A stretch of DNA of 64,000 nt, taken from Nodularia sphaerocarpa UHCC 0038 (GTDB lineage: Bacteria > Cyanobacteriota > Cyanobacteriia > Cyanobacteriales > Nostocaceae). The translations under genes and the position numbers were made by a program. Where the stretch lies: the NCBI RefSeq assembly GCF_022376295.1, contig NZ_CP060140.1:934356-998355 (forward strand), read 5' to 3'. The notes under the pieces are model-generated. The model saw only the letters and a list, made by a program, of their open reading frames with translations, was not told where the DNA came from and searched no databases. Below are positions 30,701 to 37,670 of this stretch, piece after piece (position 1 is the first letter of the stretch; each line of letters opens with the position of its first letter).

Positions 30701-32529
30701 ACCATCACCCCCTTCGGTTTACCCGTAGACCCCGAAGTATAAATAACATAAGCTAAACTTTCTGCTGTAACATCACTGATAGGATTCTCAATAGATTGTA
30801 GAGCGATCCTCCCTTCCTCCTCTGCGCCTCTGCGTCTCTGCGTGAGCATTACCCCCACTTTTGCATCATCCAAAATATACCGTAATCGAGCTTGAGGATA
30901 AGCCGGATCTAAAGGTACATAAAACCCCCCAGCCTTGAGAACCCCCAACATAGAAATGATCATTTCCGGGGAACGTTCCAAACAAATTCCCACAGGAGTT
31001 TCTCGCTTAACTCCCAAACCTTGTAAATAATGAGCCAGTTGATTAGCTTTATGATTAAGTTCTCTATAAGTAAAAGATTCCTCACCAAAAACCAACGCAA
31101 TTTCATCAGGCGTTCTTTCCACCTGCGCTTCAAATAGCTGATGAATGCACTGATTTGGATAAACTTGTGTAGTCTGATTCCACTCTTCTAATATTAGCTG
31201 TTTTTCCTGTGGAGTTAAAATTGATATTTGTGAAAGCCTTTGCTCAGGATTATTCACCATTGATACAAGCAAAGTTTCCAAATGTTCTAAAAACCGTAAA
31301 ATCGTTGCTGCATCAAAATAAGAAACATCATAACTAACTTTAAATAACAACTCTTGTCCAGGAATTACTGTTAATGTTAAAGGATAATTTGTTTTTTCAA
31401 CTCCTTGGGTGTCTTCAATTTGGAGAGTCTGGTCAAAACTTTTGATTACTGATTCTATCGACACTGGATAATTCTCAAATACCAGCAAACTCTCAAACAA
31501 AGATATTCCACGGGGAACGGAACTCCAACCTTGAATATCTACTAAGGAACTATAACTATATTGTTCTCTTTCTACCTGTTGAGCTTGTAATTGTTGCAGC
31601 CAAGGTATTATTTGCATCTCTCCATCGACATCAACACGCACAGGTAAAGTATTGATAAATAGCCCAACTATCTTTTCTACTTGCGGTAATTCTGGAGGAC
31701 GACCGGAAACAGTAGTACCAAATAATACATCATTCTCACCGCTATAACGGCTTAATAATAACGCCCAAGCCCCTTGCACTAAAGTATTGAGGGTGAGACG
31801 ATGCTGACGGACAAAGTTTTGCATCGCTTCGTAACCAATACCTTGTAGAGATGTTGCATACAAAGTCTCTACATTCTCTGATCGCATACCCAAAACTGTG
31901 GGTGCTGTAAAATTCTGAAGATGCTTACGCCAATAACTTTCCGCTTGCTCTGGGTTTTGTTGCTGTAGCCAAAGAATATAATTACTGTAAGGTGTGGGTG
32001 GTGGTAATGTTAAATCTTGCTCTTGACAAAATGCTTTATATAGTGTAAAGACTTCTGTTAATAAAATCCCGTTACACCAACCATCCATGAGTAAATGATG
32101 GTGACTCCAGATAAACTGGTATTTATTGGCTTCTAAGCGAATTACAGCACAGCGCATGAGGGGAGGTTGCTGTAAATCGAAACCACAATTACAGTCGCTC
32201 TCTAAAAACTCAGTTAATTTAACTTCTTGTTCAGTATCTTCTAAACCACACCAGTCTAACTCTTGCCAAGGCAAATCCACAGAATCATACACTACCTGAA
32301 GCGGTTTTTCTAACTCTGAATAGTGAAAAGCAGTCCGCAGCACCGAATGACGCTCAACTACACGCTGCCAAGCTTGACGGAAAGCTGCTAAATTTAAATT
32401 ACCACGAATCAGACAACTACGCTGCTCAAAATATACCCCCGAATTGGGAGCATATAGGGTATGAAATAACATTCCCGCTTGCATGGGAGAAAGTTCGTAG
32501 ATGTCAATGATGCTGCTTTCCACTTTCAC
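24745..32529 (-). CDS. NRPS, two modules: C-A(Gly)-T-C-A(Val)-T-E
   Basis: A 2594-residue synthetase. C1 begins IYELSPMQAGMLFH (post-E type, COM-like acceptor) with HHLLMDGW near 145. A1 (A3 near 597, LYKTGD near 821) reads DILQLGLIWK, so Gly. T1 is GGHSLL near 983. C2 has HHIITDGWS near 1200. A2 (A3 near 1663, LYKTGD near 1908) reads DAFWIGGTFK, the standard Val code. T2 is GGDSI near 2063 and is followed by E (HHLVVDG near 2260, RTVGWFT, NYLGQ), so D-Val is expected. The C-terminal TPSDF segment is a COM-like donor for the next gene. The start is a GTG sharing one base with the upstream stop (TAGTG). A second GTG two codons later (32523) sits at a better distance from AAAGG. Repeat-derived inserts lie at 25970-25996, 26808-26837, 27013-27069, 29322-29442, 30075-30101 and 30819-30846. 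Confidence 0.95.
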   Translation of the reverse strand: MKVESSIIDIYELSPMQAGMLFHTLYAPNSGVYFEQRSCLIRGNLNLAAFRQAWQRVVERHSVLRTAFHYSELEKPLQVVYDSVDLPWQELDWCGLEDTEQEVKLTEFLESDCNCGFDLQQPPLMRCAVIRLEANKYQFIWSHHHLLMDGWCNGILLTEVFTLYKAFCQEQDLTLPPPTPYSNYILWLQQQNPEQAESYWRKHLQNFTAPTVLGMRSENVETLYATSLQGIGYEAMQNFVRQHRLTLNTLVQGAWALLLSRYSGENDVLFGTTVSGRPPELPQVEKIVGLFINTLPVRVDVDGEMQIIPWLQQLQAQQVEREQYSYSSLVDIQGWSSVPRGISLFESLLVFENYPVSIESVIKSFDQTLQIEDTQGVEKTNYPLTLTVIPGQELLFKVSYDVSYFDAATILRFLEHLETLLVSMVNNPEQRLSQISILTPQEKQLILEEWNQTTQVYPNQCIHQLFEAQVERTPDEIALVFGEESFTYRELNHKANQLAHYLQGLGVKRETPVGICLERSPEMIISMLGVLKAGGFYVPLDPAYPQARLRYILDDAKVGVMLTQRRRGAEEEGRIALQSIENPISDVTAESLAYVIYTSGSTGKPKGVMVEQRSLTNLIKALQQQLGICSTDHWLAITTIAFDIAALELFLPLIVGARIILTPQTALVDPSQIAAIIEQQQITVMQATPATWRLLIAHGWMGKADLKILCGGEALDKSLAQQLLSSGQEVWNLYGPTETTIWSAAQKLSHNQPVTIGHPIANTQFYILDQHLQPVPIGVPGELYIAGAGVARGYLNRPELTAEKFILKTPLCASAPLRENTLYKTGDRTRYLPDGTIEYFGRIDNQVKIRGFRIELGEIESLLSQHPEVQASVVVVTEDTTGDKRLVAYIVSQISEIADLRQFLAKHLPDYMIPSQFISLDALPLTPNGKVDRRALPKPQFNTSLEVIVPRTPTEELLLNIWQNILNLNSVGITDNFFTLGGHSLLVIRLVSQIQQVFGVDISLRQIFEKPTIVELATLINSSRFVEFNYPTLTLPLEKGGNRISSLPLENGGNPISSLPPLQGGIKGGKYPLSFAQQRLWMLVQIEPENPSYNVAAALRLSGDVNVDVLTQTFKEIIQRHEVLRTSFLNVDGQGVAVIAPEIDINIPIVDLSFLPLSQQQQLAKEESQQPFNLEESPLLRAKLLYLNPHEYILLLTMHHIITDGWSINIFAGEMATIYQAFSQGKPSPLQPLKIQYADFAVWQRSQNDKFNYQLEYWRQQLESAPELLELPTDYPRPAIQTFRGQRYIFTISGELTEKIKQLGQETHTTLFMVMFSAFSILLHRYSQQEKIVIGSPVANRHYPGTEGLIGFFVNTFALLISLEDNPTVTELLPRVREMVLSAYSHQDVPFEQVVEELKLVRSLSHSPLFQVMLVVENAPTQPIEIPGLRWSPLEIDGGTAKFDLTLMIAETDAGLQGKWEYNCDLFTETTIHRFTEHFQNILLGMTSEANQKISDLSLMSGGELQQIINFGTSPINPISNCIQELFEQQVSKFGDDIAVICHHQKITYSELNAKANQLAHHLTSLGIKPEVAVGICVYRSLDFIIGVLAILKAGGFYVPLDPTYPQERLEFLIEDAQIQVILTQQQHIPHQLPDLPIFCFDTTNLAPYPTTNPVPETTPENLAYIMYTSGSTGVPKGVCIPHRGVVRLVKDCNYIDLSADETLLQAAPIAFDASTFEIWGALLNGSRLVILSSQQPTLAEIGQAITAYQITTLWLTAGLFHLMIDEHLESLKSVKQLIAGGDVLSAVHINKLLQTYPECRVINGYGPTENTTFTCCYTVTPPVLSDTLPLLRGGMGRGNTVPIGRPINNTQVYILDKHLNPLPVGVPGELYIAGDGLARGYLNQPDLTAEKFIQHPFPTPHSPLPTPLYKTGDRTRYLPNGNIEYLGRLDNQVKIRGFRIELGEIEAVLNQHPAVKECVVIAREKQLIAYFIPLDSTPDNLREFLQQRLPDYLIPNFFVCLESLPLTANGKVDRQSLPAPEITSFPEGTIARTEREAKLVEIWSSILNLSQVGIYDNFFALGGDSILAIQLISRANQVGLQLTPKQIFQHQTIAELAPVVTPNESILPPQGMITGAVLMTPIQYWFFEQELVNQHHFNQVVFLESSEKLQQEVLVEVINKLLLHHDTLRCQFGGVDCFAQRRKDAKEEIGGEIADLGNVPLVCCDLSGLSESQQDRVIGELIVEVQASLDISFAPLLRVVHFDLGEVSRLLIIIHHLVVDGVSWRILLADFQTVYQQVLAGERIVLPAKTISFLNWAEKLHDYACSPGLQRELKYWLSSKYQEVQPLLKDYSHGSNKVADSDIVTVTLAAEDTQALLTEVPAVYNTQINDVLLTALTATISKWINNDLVLVDLETYGRNFPGEDIDISRTVGWFTAIYPCLLQKSSDNWGEMLKGIKEQLRAVPNQGFNYGILRYLHNGEISEKLQSLPQAEISFNYLGQLDVGFANETFKWLPLPHISNQDKQQIRRYSIEIIGFVRAGKLSFEWIYSQRQYNKETIYQLVDKFQDGLKEIINHCRLPNMGGYTPSDFELANLNQDTLDLVMGMISFEREGV
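25970..25996. repeat. R1 insert in an E domain
   Basis: TTTGCGTCTTTGCGCCTTTG, coding CFAQRRKDAKEEIGG in the N-terminal part of the E domain. Confidence 0.85.
26808..26837. repeat. GAGTGGG tandem repeat before LYKTGD, Val A domain
   Basis: GAGTGGG heptamers, coding FPTPHSPLPTP before LYKTGD. Confidence 0.8.
27013..27069. repeat. R2-type insert in the Val A domain
   Basis: CCCTCCCCTTAGTAAGGGGA with GTCCGATAGGAC, coding PPVLSDTLPLLRGGMGRG between positions 331 and the A5-A6 region. The same GTCCGATAGGAC segment ends the insert at 4053-4195. Confidence 0.8.
29322..29442. repeat. R2-type insert cluster in the T-C linker
   Basis: Three related units (CCCCTTGTAAAGGGG; TCCAAGGGGAGACTAGAAAT in two forms), coding LTLPLEKGGNRISSLPLENG and onwards. 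Confidence 0.85.
30075..30101. repeat. R1 insert before LYKTGD, Gly A domain
   Basis: CACGCAGAGG(CGCAGAGG), coding LKTPLCASAPLRENT. Confidence 0.9.
30819..30846. repeat. R1 insert (inverse orientation) before A3, Gly A domain
   Basis: CCTCTGCGCCTCTGCGTCTC, coding LTQRRRGAEEEGR, at the same place as the insert at 15064-15091. Confidence 0.88.
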
Positions 32530-35500
32530 TACCTTTTTTTGGGCTGAAGCTTGTTTAAAAATTTGTCGAGTTGTTGCTGATTCAAACGCGCACCTGCAAA
32601 ATCAGACGGTGTATAACCACCATTTTCTGCTGATTGACAATGTTGAATTATTGCTTGTAGTGTTTTAATGAAATCCTTGGCTAAATATTCAATAGTGGCT
32701 TTGTCATGTAAATTATGACTGTATCGCCACTGAATTTGTAACTGAGATTGAGCTATCCAAGCATTGACGTTTAATATATAGCGGCGTGAATTTAAAGGGT
32801 GAGAAGATAAGCCTGTGGATTCTTTTGCTAGTCCCAGAATCCAACCTTGAGAGGAAAATAAATCTATTTGTCCCAAGTAATTAAAACTAATAGCAGATTG
32901 GGGTAGTGCTTGTAAAGTCTGGGACATATTTTTATTTGTGTTTAAATATCTCAAAACTCCATAACCAATACCTTTTTGGGGAATCCGCCGCAGTTGTTCT
33001 TTAACATATTTTAAATTTACTCCCAAGTCATTGGTGGTTTTTAACTCTAAAAATACTGGGAAAATTGTTGTAAACCAACCGACTGTTCGAGTAATGTTTG
33101 TGTTAGCAAATAAATCTTCTCTTCCATGTGCTTCTAAGTCAATTAGCAAGGAACTTTGTTTTGTCCATTGTCTAAAAGTCAGTGCTAAAGCTGTTAACAA
33201 TACATCATTTATTTCTGTATGGTAGGCTTTGGGTACTGCTTCTAGTAAGGCGCGAGTTTGGCTGCTATCTAGTGTAACGTGAATTTCCGCTTCAGATGCA
33301 ACAGTGTTATATTCTTTTTCTTTGACAAGTTGGGGAAGTTGATATGAGAGTGATTCTGGGGGGAGAATTTCTAACCAAGTTTTTAATTCTGCCTCTATTG
33401 TCTCAGATTCTGCATAATTCACCAAACTTTGCGCCCATGCTGGGAAAGATGTAGTTTTTGCTGGTAATTGTACAGGAGTTTGATTTACTTTTAGCTGTTG
33501 ATAAGCTGTGACTAAATCTTCTAGCAATATCCGCCATGAAACTCCATCAATTACCAAATGGTGCATGATAAATAAGAGGCGATCATGTTCACCATTTCCC
33601 AGTTGAAATAAGGCTACCCGAAATAATTTCCCGGTGGCTAAATCTAAACTAGCTTGGAGTTGGGATGCGATGAACTCAATTTGTTGGGTTTGTTGGTTTG
33701 GCGGTAATTCTGCTAAATTAATTACGGTGAGATAATTATTAGCTTTGTCTTGAGTAATTATATTTTGCTGCCATGTACTCTCTAAGGAAAGATGTACAAA
33801 GCAGGATCGCAAGATATCATGATGTAATACTAATTCCTCAATTGCCTGTCTCAAATAATCTGCTTCTAAGTCGGCTGCTACCTGCAAAAGAACAGCTTGG
33901 TTAAAATGATCCCATTTGTGCAAATTTTGCTCAAATAGCCAATGTTGAATGGGTGTTAAAGCCACTATCCCTGTGACTAATCCTTGCTCTGCTGCGGTTT
34001 CGTGGGCTATTTCCACCACTAGGGCTAGTTCGGCGATGGTTTGATGTTGGAATAATTGTTTGGGAGTTAATTTAATTCCTGCTGCATTTGCCTTTGCTAC
34101 CATTTGAATACTGAGTATGGAATCTCCCCCACGCTCAAAGAAATTATCTTGAATACCAACTGTAGAACCGAGAATTTCTGACCATATTTTTACAAGGGTG
34201 ATTTCTGTGGCTGTACGTGCTGCGATTTGCTCTGATTGTGCCTTGGCTAGGGGTGCTGGAAGTTGTAATTTATCAACTTTACCGTTAGTTGTTAAGGGTA
34301 ATTGCTCTAGCCACACAAAGGCTGAAGGTAACATATAAGCTGGTAATTTAGGAGCTAAATATTGTCGAAAATCTGTTAATTCTGAATTGATTTGATTCCC
34401 GATAAGGTAAGCAACCAACTGGGGCTGATTTGGGTGATCTTTTCGCAGGATTACGACTGCTTCTTGCACTGAGGGATGAGTTTTCAGACTGGCTTCAATT
34501 TCCCCCAACTCTACCCGAAATCCCCGAATTTTCACTTGGTTGTCTAGTCTTCCGAAGTATTCTATTGTACCATCAGGGCGGTAGCGGGTGCGATCGCCTG
34601 TTTTATAGAGAGTGCTAACTGTTGACTGTTGACCGTTGACTGTTGACTGTGGAGTAACTAATTCTTGAATTTTAAATTGATCAATAAACCTTTTAGCCGT
34701 TAAATCAGGGCGATTTAAATAACCCCTCGCCACTCCCGCACCACCAATGTAGAGTTCACCGGGAACGCCTACAGGTACGGGTTGCAAATATTGGTCTAAA
34801 ATATAAAGTTGAGTATTGGCAATAGGACGACCAATAGGAACATTACCAGAATTTTCTCTATCCCCACTCCCCAACGTCGCATCATAAACACAGCAACCCA
34901 CAACAGTTTCCGTGGGGCCATATTCATTAATTAGCCTTGTTTGGGGAAAATAACGCCGCCAAAATGCTAAATGCTGTTCAGTAAGTGCTTCGCCACCAAT
35001 AATTAATGCTTGGGGATATCCAGTTTGCACTTGTGGGGATAGCTGATTTTTCAGGTCATCGGAAAAACCTAACGCCCTAACCTCCTTCCCTACTAGGGAA
35101 GGGGGAAAAGTTAAAGCCTCTCTCCTTGTAGGGGAGAGGTTTGGAGAGGGGTTTTCTAAATTCCGTGAAAAGCTAGCTTGCGGTAGAAGCTGAGACAGTA
35201 TGCTCAAATGGGCTGGGGTGAGCTTAACTAGACTAAAATTAGTTGCAGAAGTCAAGGCGTTACTCAGTGCTGCGATTTCCTCTGTTTCTGGTAACAAGAT
35301 CACAGCTTTACCAACGAGCAGGGGAGTATATAAACTGGTAATTGTGGCATCAAAGCTAATGCTAGATTGCACGGGTACACCCATCCCGGCTGTTACCGGA
35401 TATGTTTCAATTGCCCAATGGAGGTAGTTTGCTAATCCTCGATGGGTAAGCATGACTCCCTTTGGTGTACCAGTAGAACCTGAAGTATAAATTATATAAG

Positions 35501-37490
35501 CTAGGTTTTCACCTGTAACAATGTGATTGAGGTTATTTTCTGGATTCTGAGCGATGATTTGCCAATCTTCATCTAAACACAGTACAGTGCCTTCATAGTT
35601 TGGTAATGTTGCCACCGATGCAGCCATTGTCAGTAAAATTTCAGGTTTGGCATCCTGAAGCATATAGGCTAAACGTTCTGGTGGTAGTTTGCTATCTAGC
35701 GGTACATAAGCACCTCCAGCCTTGATAACTGCTAGTAAGGCGATGATTAATTCTGGTGAACGTTCTAAATAAATTCCCACTAAAGACTCACAGCCAATAC
35801 CCGAATTTTGTAAGTGATGCGCCAGTTGATTGGCTTTGCTGTTGAGTTCTTGATAGGTAAGGGTTTGCTCTCGATAACAAACAGCAATATGATCAGGTGT
35901 ACGTTCAACTTGAGACTCAAATAATTGATGTAACCACTTTTGGGGATAATTTACCTGGGTTTGATTCCATTCCACCAATATTTGATGTTCTTCTTCGGGG
36001 GTGAGAATGGGGATTTCGGAAATTTTCAGGCTGGGATTTTCCACCACTGCGGCTAGTATCATCCGCAAATGTTGAATCATTCGGGTGATAGTTTGCTGTT
36101 CAAATAAATCTGTACAATATTCCATCACCACCAGCAACCCTTCCGAACGTTCTACCAAATGACAAGTTAAGTCAAATTTGGTTGCGCCAGTTTCTACCCA
36201 AGTTTGCTGAATTTCTAAATCCGGTAGTTGTAAATCTAAATGAGTATCATTTTGTAATTGATAGGCTGCATTTTGTACCTGAAACATCACTTGTACAAGG
36301 GGATTATGGCTTAAATCCCGTTCTATTTGCAATGCTTCTACCACTTTGGCAAAGGGAATTTCTTGATGCTGATAAGCGTCTGCGGCGGTTGTGCGTATCC
36401 GTTCGAGGAGGGTTTGAAAGGTAGGATTTCCAGATATATCTGTTCTTAATACTAATGTATTGACAAAAAAGCCAATTAACCCTTCTATTTCTTGGCGATC
36501 GCGATTAGCACTGGGTACTCCTAAAACAATCTCATCTTGTTGAGAATAACGATGTAATAAAATTTTAAACGCTGTTAGCAACAACATAAACAAAGTTACG
36601 CCTTGCTGCTTACTCAAATTTTTGAGTGATTCTAACAGGTTTTTTGGCAATAAATAAGACTCAGTTTTCCCCTGAAACTTTTGCAGGGCGCTGCGTGGGT
36701 AATCGGTTGGTAATTCTAGGGTTGGTAATGCAGCTAACTTTTGTCGCCAATACGCCAATTGTGCTGTCATTTCCTCCTTTTGTAGCCATTCTCTCTGCCA
36801 CAGAGCGAAATCTGCATACTGAATCGGTAATCCTGGTAAAGATGGTTTTTCACCTTTGATAAACGCACGGTAACAAATCGCCAACTCCCGCAATAAAATT
36901 CCCCGTGACCAGCCATCGGCGATGATATGATGTAACGTCAGTAGTAAAGTAGTTTGATGGGGTGTGAGGCGAATTAATTTTACCCGCATCAGAGGCGCTT
37001 GAGTTAAATCGAAGGCTTGACTAGCTTCTAGTTTGGCTAAATTCTCAGATGCTTGTGTTTGCTGTTGTGGTGGTAAATTTTGTAAGTCGATAACAGGTAA
37101 TTCTAAGTTAACCCTTGAGAAAATTTCTTGGTAGGGTTTACCTTCTTGGGATGGAAAAGCAGTTCTTAAGCTTTCGTGTCTGTGGATAATTGTTTGTAAA
37201 CTGGCGAATAAAGCCGGAATGTTGAGGTTTCCAGTTAATTGCCAACTAATAGCAATATTATATGCACAATTGTGAGGATCGATTTGATCGAGAAACCACA
37301 ATCTTTCCTGTGCTAAAGAAAGGGGTAATTCGATATTTTCTTGACGACGGGGAATAGTTTGTTTCGGGGAAAATTTGCCCGAATTGGTTTTTTTGCGGAG
37401 AAGTTGCTCAAATAACGCTCGTTTTTCTGGCGGTAGTGCGGCTATGCGGTTTTTTAGTTCCTGGTTGATTATTGGTTCGGAAGATGTCAT
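32529..37490 (-). CDS. NRPS, first module in the cluster: C-A(Asn)-T-E
   Basis: About 1653 residues from an ATG at 37490. A GTG at 37526 would add 12 residues but lies inside a repeat copy, so I prefer the ATG. A helical N-terminal stretch (LPPEKRALFEQLLRKK) precedes a C domain with HHIIADGWS near 190. The A domain (A3 near 670, LYKTGD near 960) reads DATKIGEVGK, close to known Asn codes. The T domain is GGDSI near 1120. The E domain has HHLVIDG near 1311, RTVGWFT and NYLGQ, so D-Asn is expected, followed by a COM-like TPSDF tail. It is the first synthetase gene of the operon yet begins with a C domain, so a starter acyl group or an upstream partner is implied. One large repeat-derived insert (35068-35155) lies between specificity positions 278 and 299 of the A domain, and another (34617-34650) lies before LYKTGD. 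Confidence 0.95.
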   Translation of the reverse strand: MTSSEPIINQELKNRIAALPPEKRALFEQLLRKKTNSGKFSPKQTIPRRQENIELPLSLAQERLWFLDQIDPHNCAYNIAISWQLTGNLNIPALFASLQTIIHRHESLRTAFPSQEGKPYQEIFSRVNLELPVIDLQNLPPQQQTQASENLAKLEASQAFDLTQAPLMRVKLIRLTPHQTTLLLTLHHIIADGWSRGILLRELAICYRAFIKGEKPSLPGLPIQYADFALWQREWLQKEEMTAQLAYWRQKLAALPTLELPTDYPRSALQKFQGKTESYLLPKNLLESLKNLSKQQGVTLFMLLLTAFKILLHRYSQQDEIVLGVPSANRDRQEIEGLIGFFVNTLVLRTDISGNPTFQTLLERIRTTAADAYQHQEIPFAKVVEALQIERDLSHNPLVQVMFQVQNAAYQLQNDTHLDLQLPDLEIQQTWVETGATKFDLTCHLVERSEGLLVVMEYCTDLFEQQTITRMIQHLRMILAAVVENPSLKISEIPILTPEEEHQILVEWNQTQVNYPQKWLHQLFESQVERTPDHIAVCYREQTLTYQELNSKANQLAHHLQNSGIGCESLVGIYLERSPELIIALLAVIKAGGAYVPLDSKLPPERLAYMLQDAKPEILLTMAASVATLPNYEGTVLCLDEDWQIIAQNPENNLNHIVTGENLAYIIYTSGSTGTPKGVMLTHRGLANYLHWAIETYPVTAGMGVPVQSSISFDATITSLYTPLLVGKAVILLPETEEIAALSNALTSATNFSLVKLTPAHLSILSQLLPQASFSRNLENPSPNLSPTRREALTFPPSLVGKEVRALGFSDDLKNQLSPQVQTGYPQALIIGGEALTEQHLAFWRRYFPQTRLINEYGPTETVVGCCVYDATLGSGDRENSGNVPIGRPIANTQLYILDQYLQPVPVGVPGELYIGGAGVARGYLNRPDLTAKRFIDQFKIQELVTPQSTVNGQQSTVSTLYKTGDRTRYRPDGTIEYFGRLDNQVKIRGFRVELGEIEASLKTHPSVQEAVVILRKDHPNQPQLVAYLIGNQINSELTDFRQYLAPKLPAYMLPSAFVWLEQLPLTTNGKVDKLQLPAPLAKAQSEQIAARTATEITLVKIWSEILGSTVGIQDNFFERGGDSILSIQMVAKANAAGIKLTPKQLFQHQTIAELALVVEIAHETAAEQGLVTGIVALTPIQHWLFEQNLHKWDHFNQAVLLQVAADLEADYLRQAIEELVLHHDILRSCFVHLSLESTWQQNIITQDKANNYLTVINLAELPPNQQTQQIEFIASQLQASLDLATGKLFRVALFQLGNGEHDRLLFIMHHLVIDGVSWRILLEDLVTAYQQLKVNQTPVQLPAKTTSFPAWAQSLVNYAESETIEAELKTWLEILPPESLSYQLPQLVKEKEYNTVASEAEIHVTLDSSQTRALLEAVPKAYHTEINDVLLTALALTFRQWTKQSSLLIDLEAHGREDLFANTNITRTVGWFTTIFPVFLELKTTNDLGVNLKYVKEQLRRIPQKGIGYGVLRYLNTNKNMSQTLQALPQSAISFNYLGQIDLFSSQGWILGLAKESTGLSSHPLNSRRYILNVNAWIAQSQLQIQWRYSHNLHDKATIEYLAKDFIKTLQAIIQHCQSAENGGYTPSDFAGARLNQQQLDKFLNKLQPKKR
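34617..34650. repeat. Heptamer repeat before LYKTGD, Asn A domain
   Basis: TGTTGAC-type heptamers, coding TPQSTVNGQQSTVST before LYKTGD. Confidence 0.8.
35068..35155. repeat. R2 insert inside the substrate-binding part of the Asn A domain
   Basis: Codes NPSPNLSPTRREALTF and onwards to VRALGF, lying between specificity positions 278 and 299. Confidence 0.88.
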
Positions 37491-37518
37491 CTCAGTGTGC
37501 TGAATGAAAGGATTTGTT

Positions 37519-37537
37519 GCACGCACCAGGCGGAGAG
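37519..37537. repeat. R1 fragment upstream of the first NRPS gene
   Basis: GCACGCACCAGGCGGAGAG. The alternative GTG start (37526) of the first NRPS lies within it. Confidence 0.6.
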
Positions 37538-37602
37538 TTAGAGTTTAATTATTGCAAATTTTTATGAATAAGTCTAGTGGGGATGTGAATTTTTGATTTT
37601 TG

Positions 37603-37647
37603 TCTCACGCAAAGGCGCAAAGGCGCAAAGGAGAAGAGTTTTAAGAA
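37603..37647. repeat. R1 repeat copy between ABC and NRPS genes
   Basis: TCTCACGCAAAGG(CGCAAAGG)2 and the tail GAGTTTTAAGAA, a non-coding copy nearly identical to the coding one at 22225-22269. Confidence 0.92.
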
Positions 37648-37670
37648 TGAATTTATGTCGAGTAAGTCCC

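Noticed and set aside
37491..37526. Upstream GTG as the start of the first NRPS
   Set aside because: The GTG lies within an R1-type repeat and has no Shine-Dalgarno sequence. The ATG at 37490 is more plausible, though not proven.
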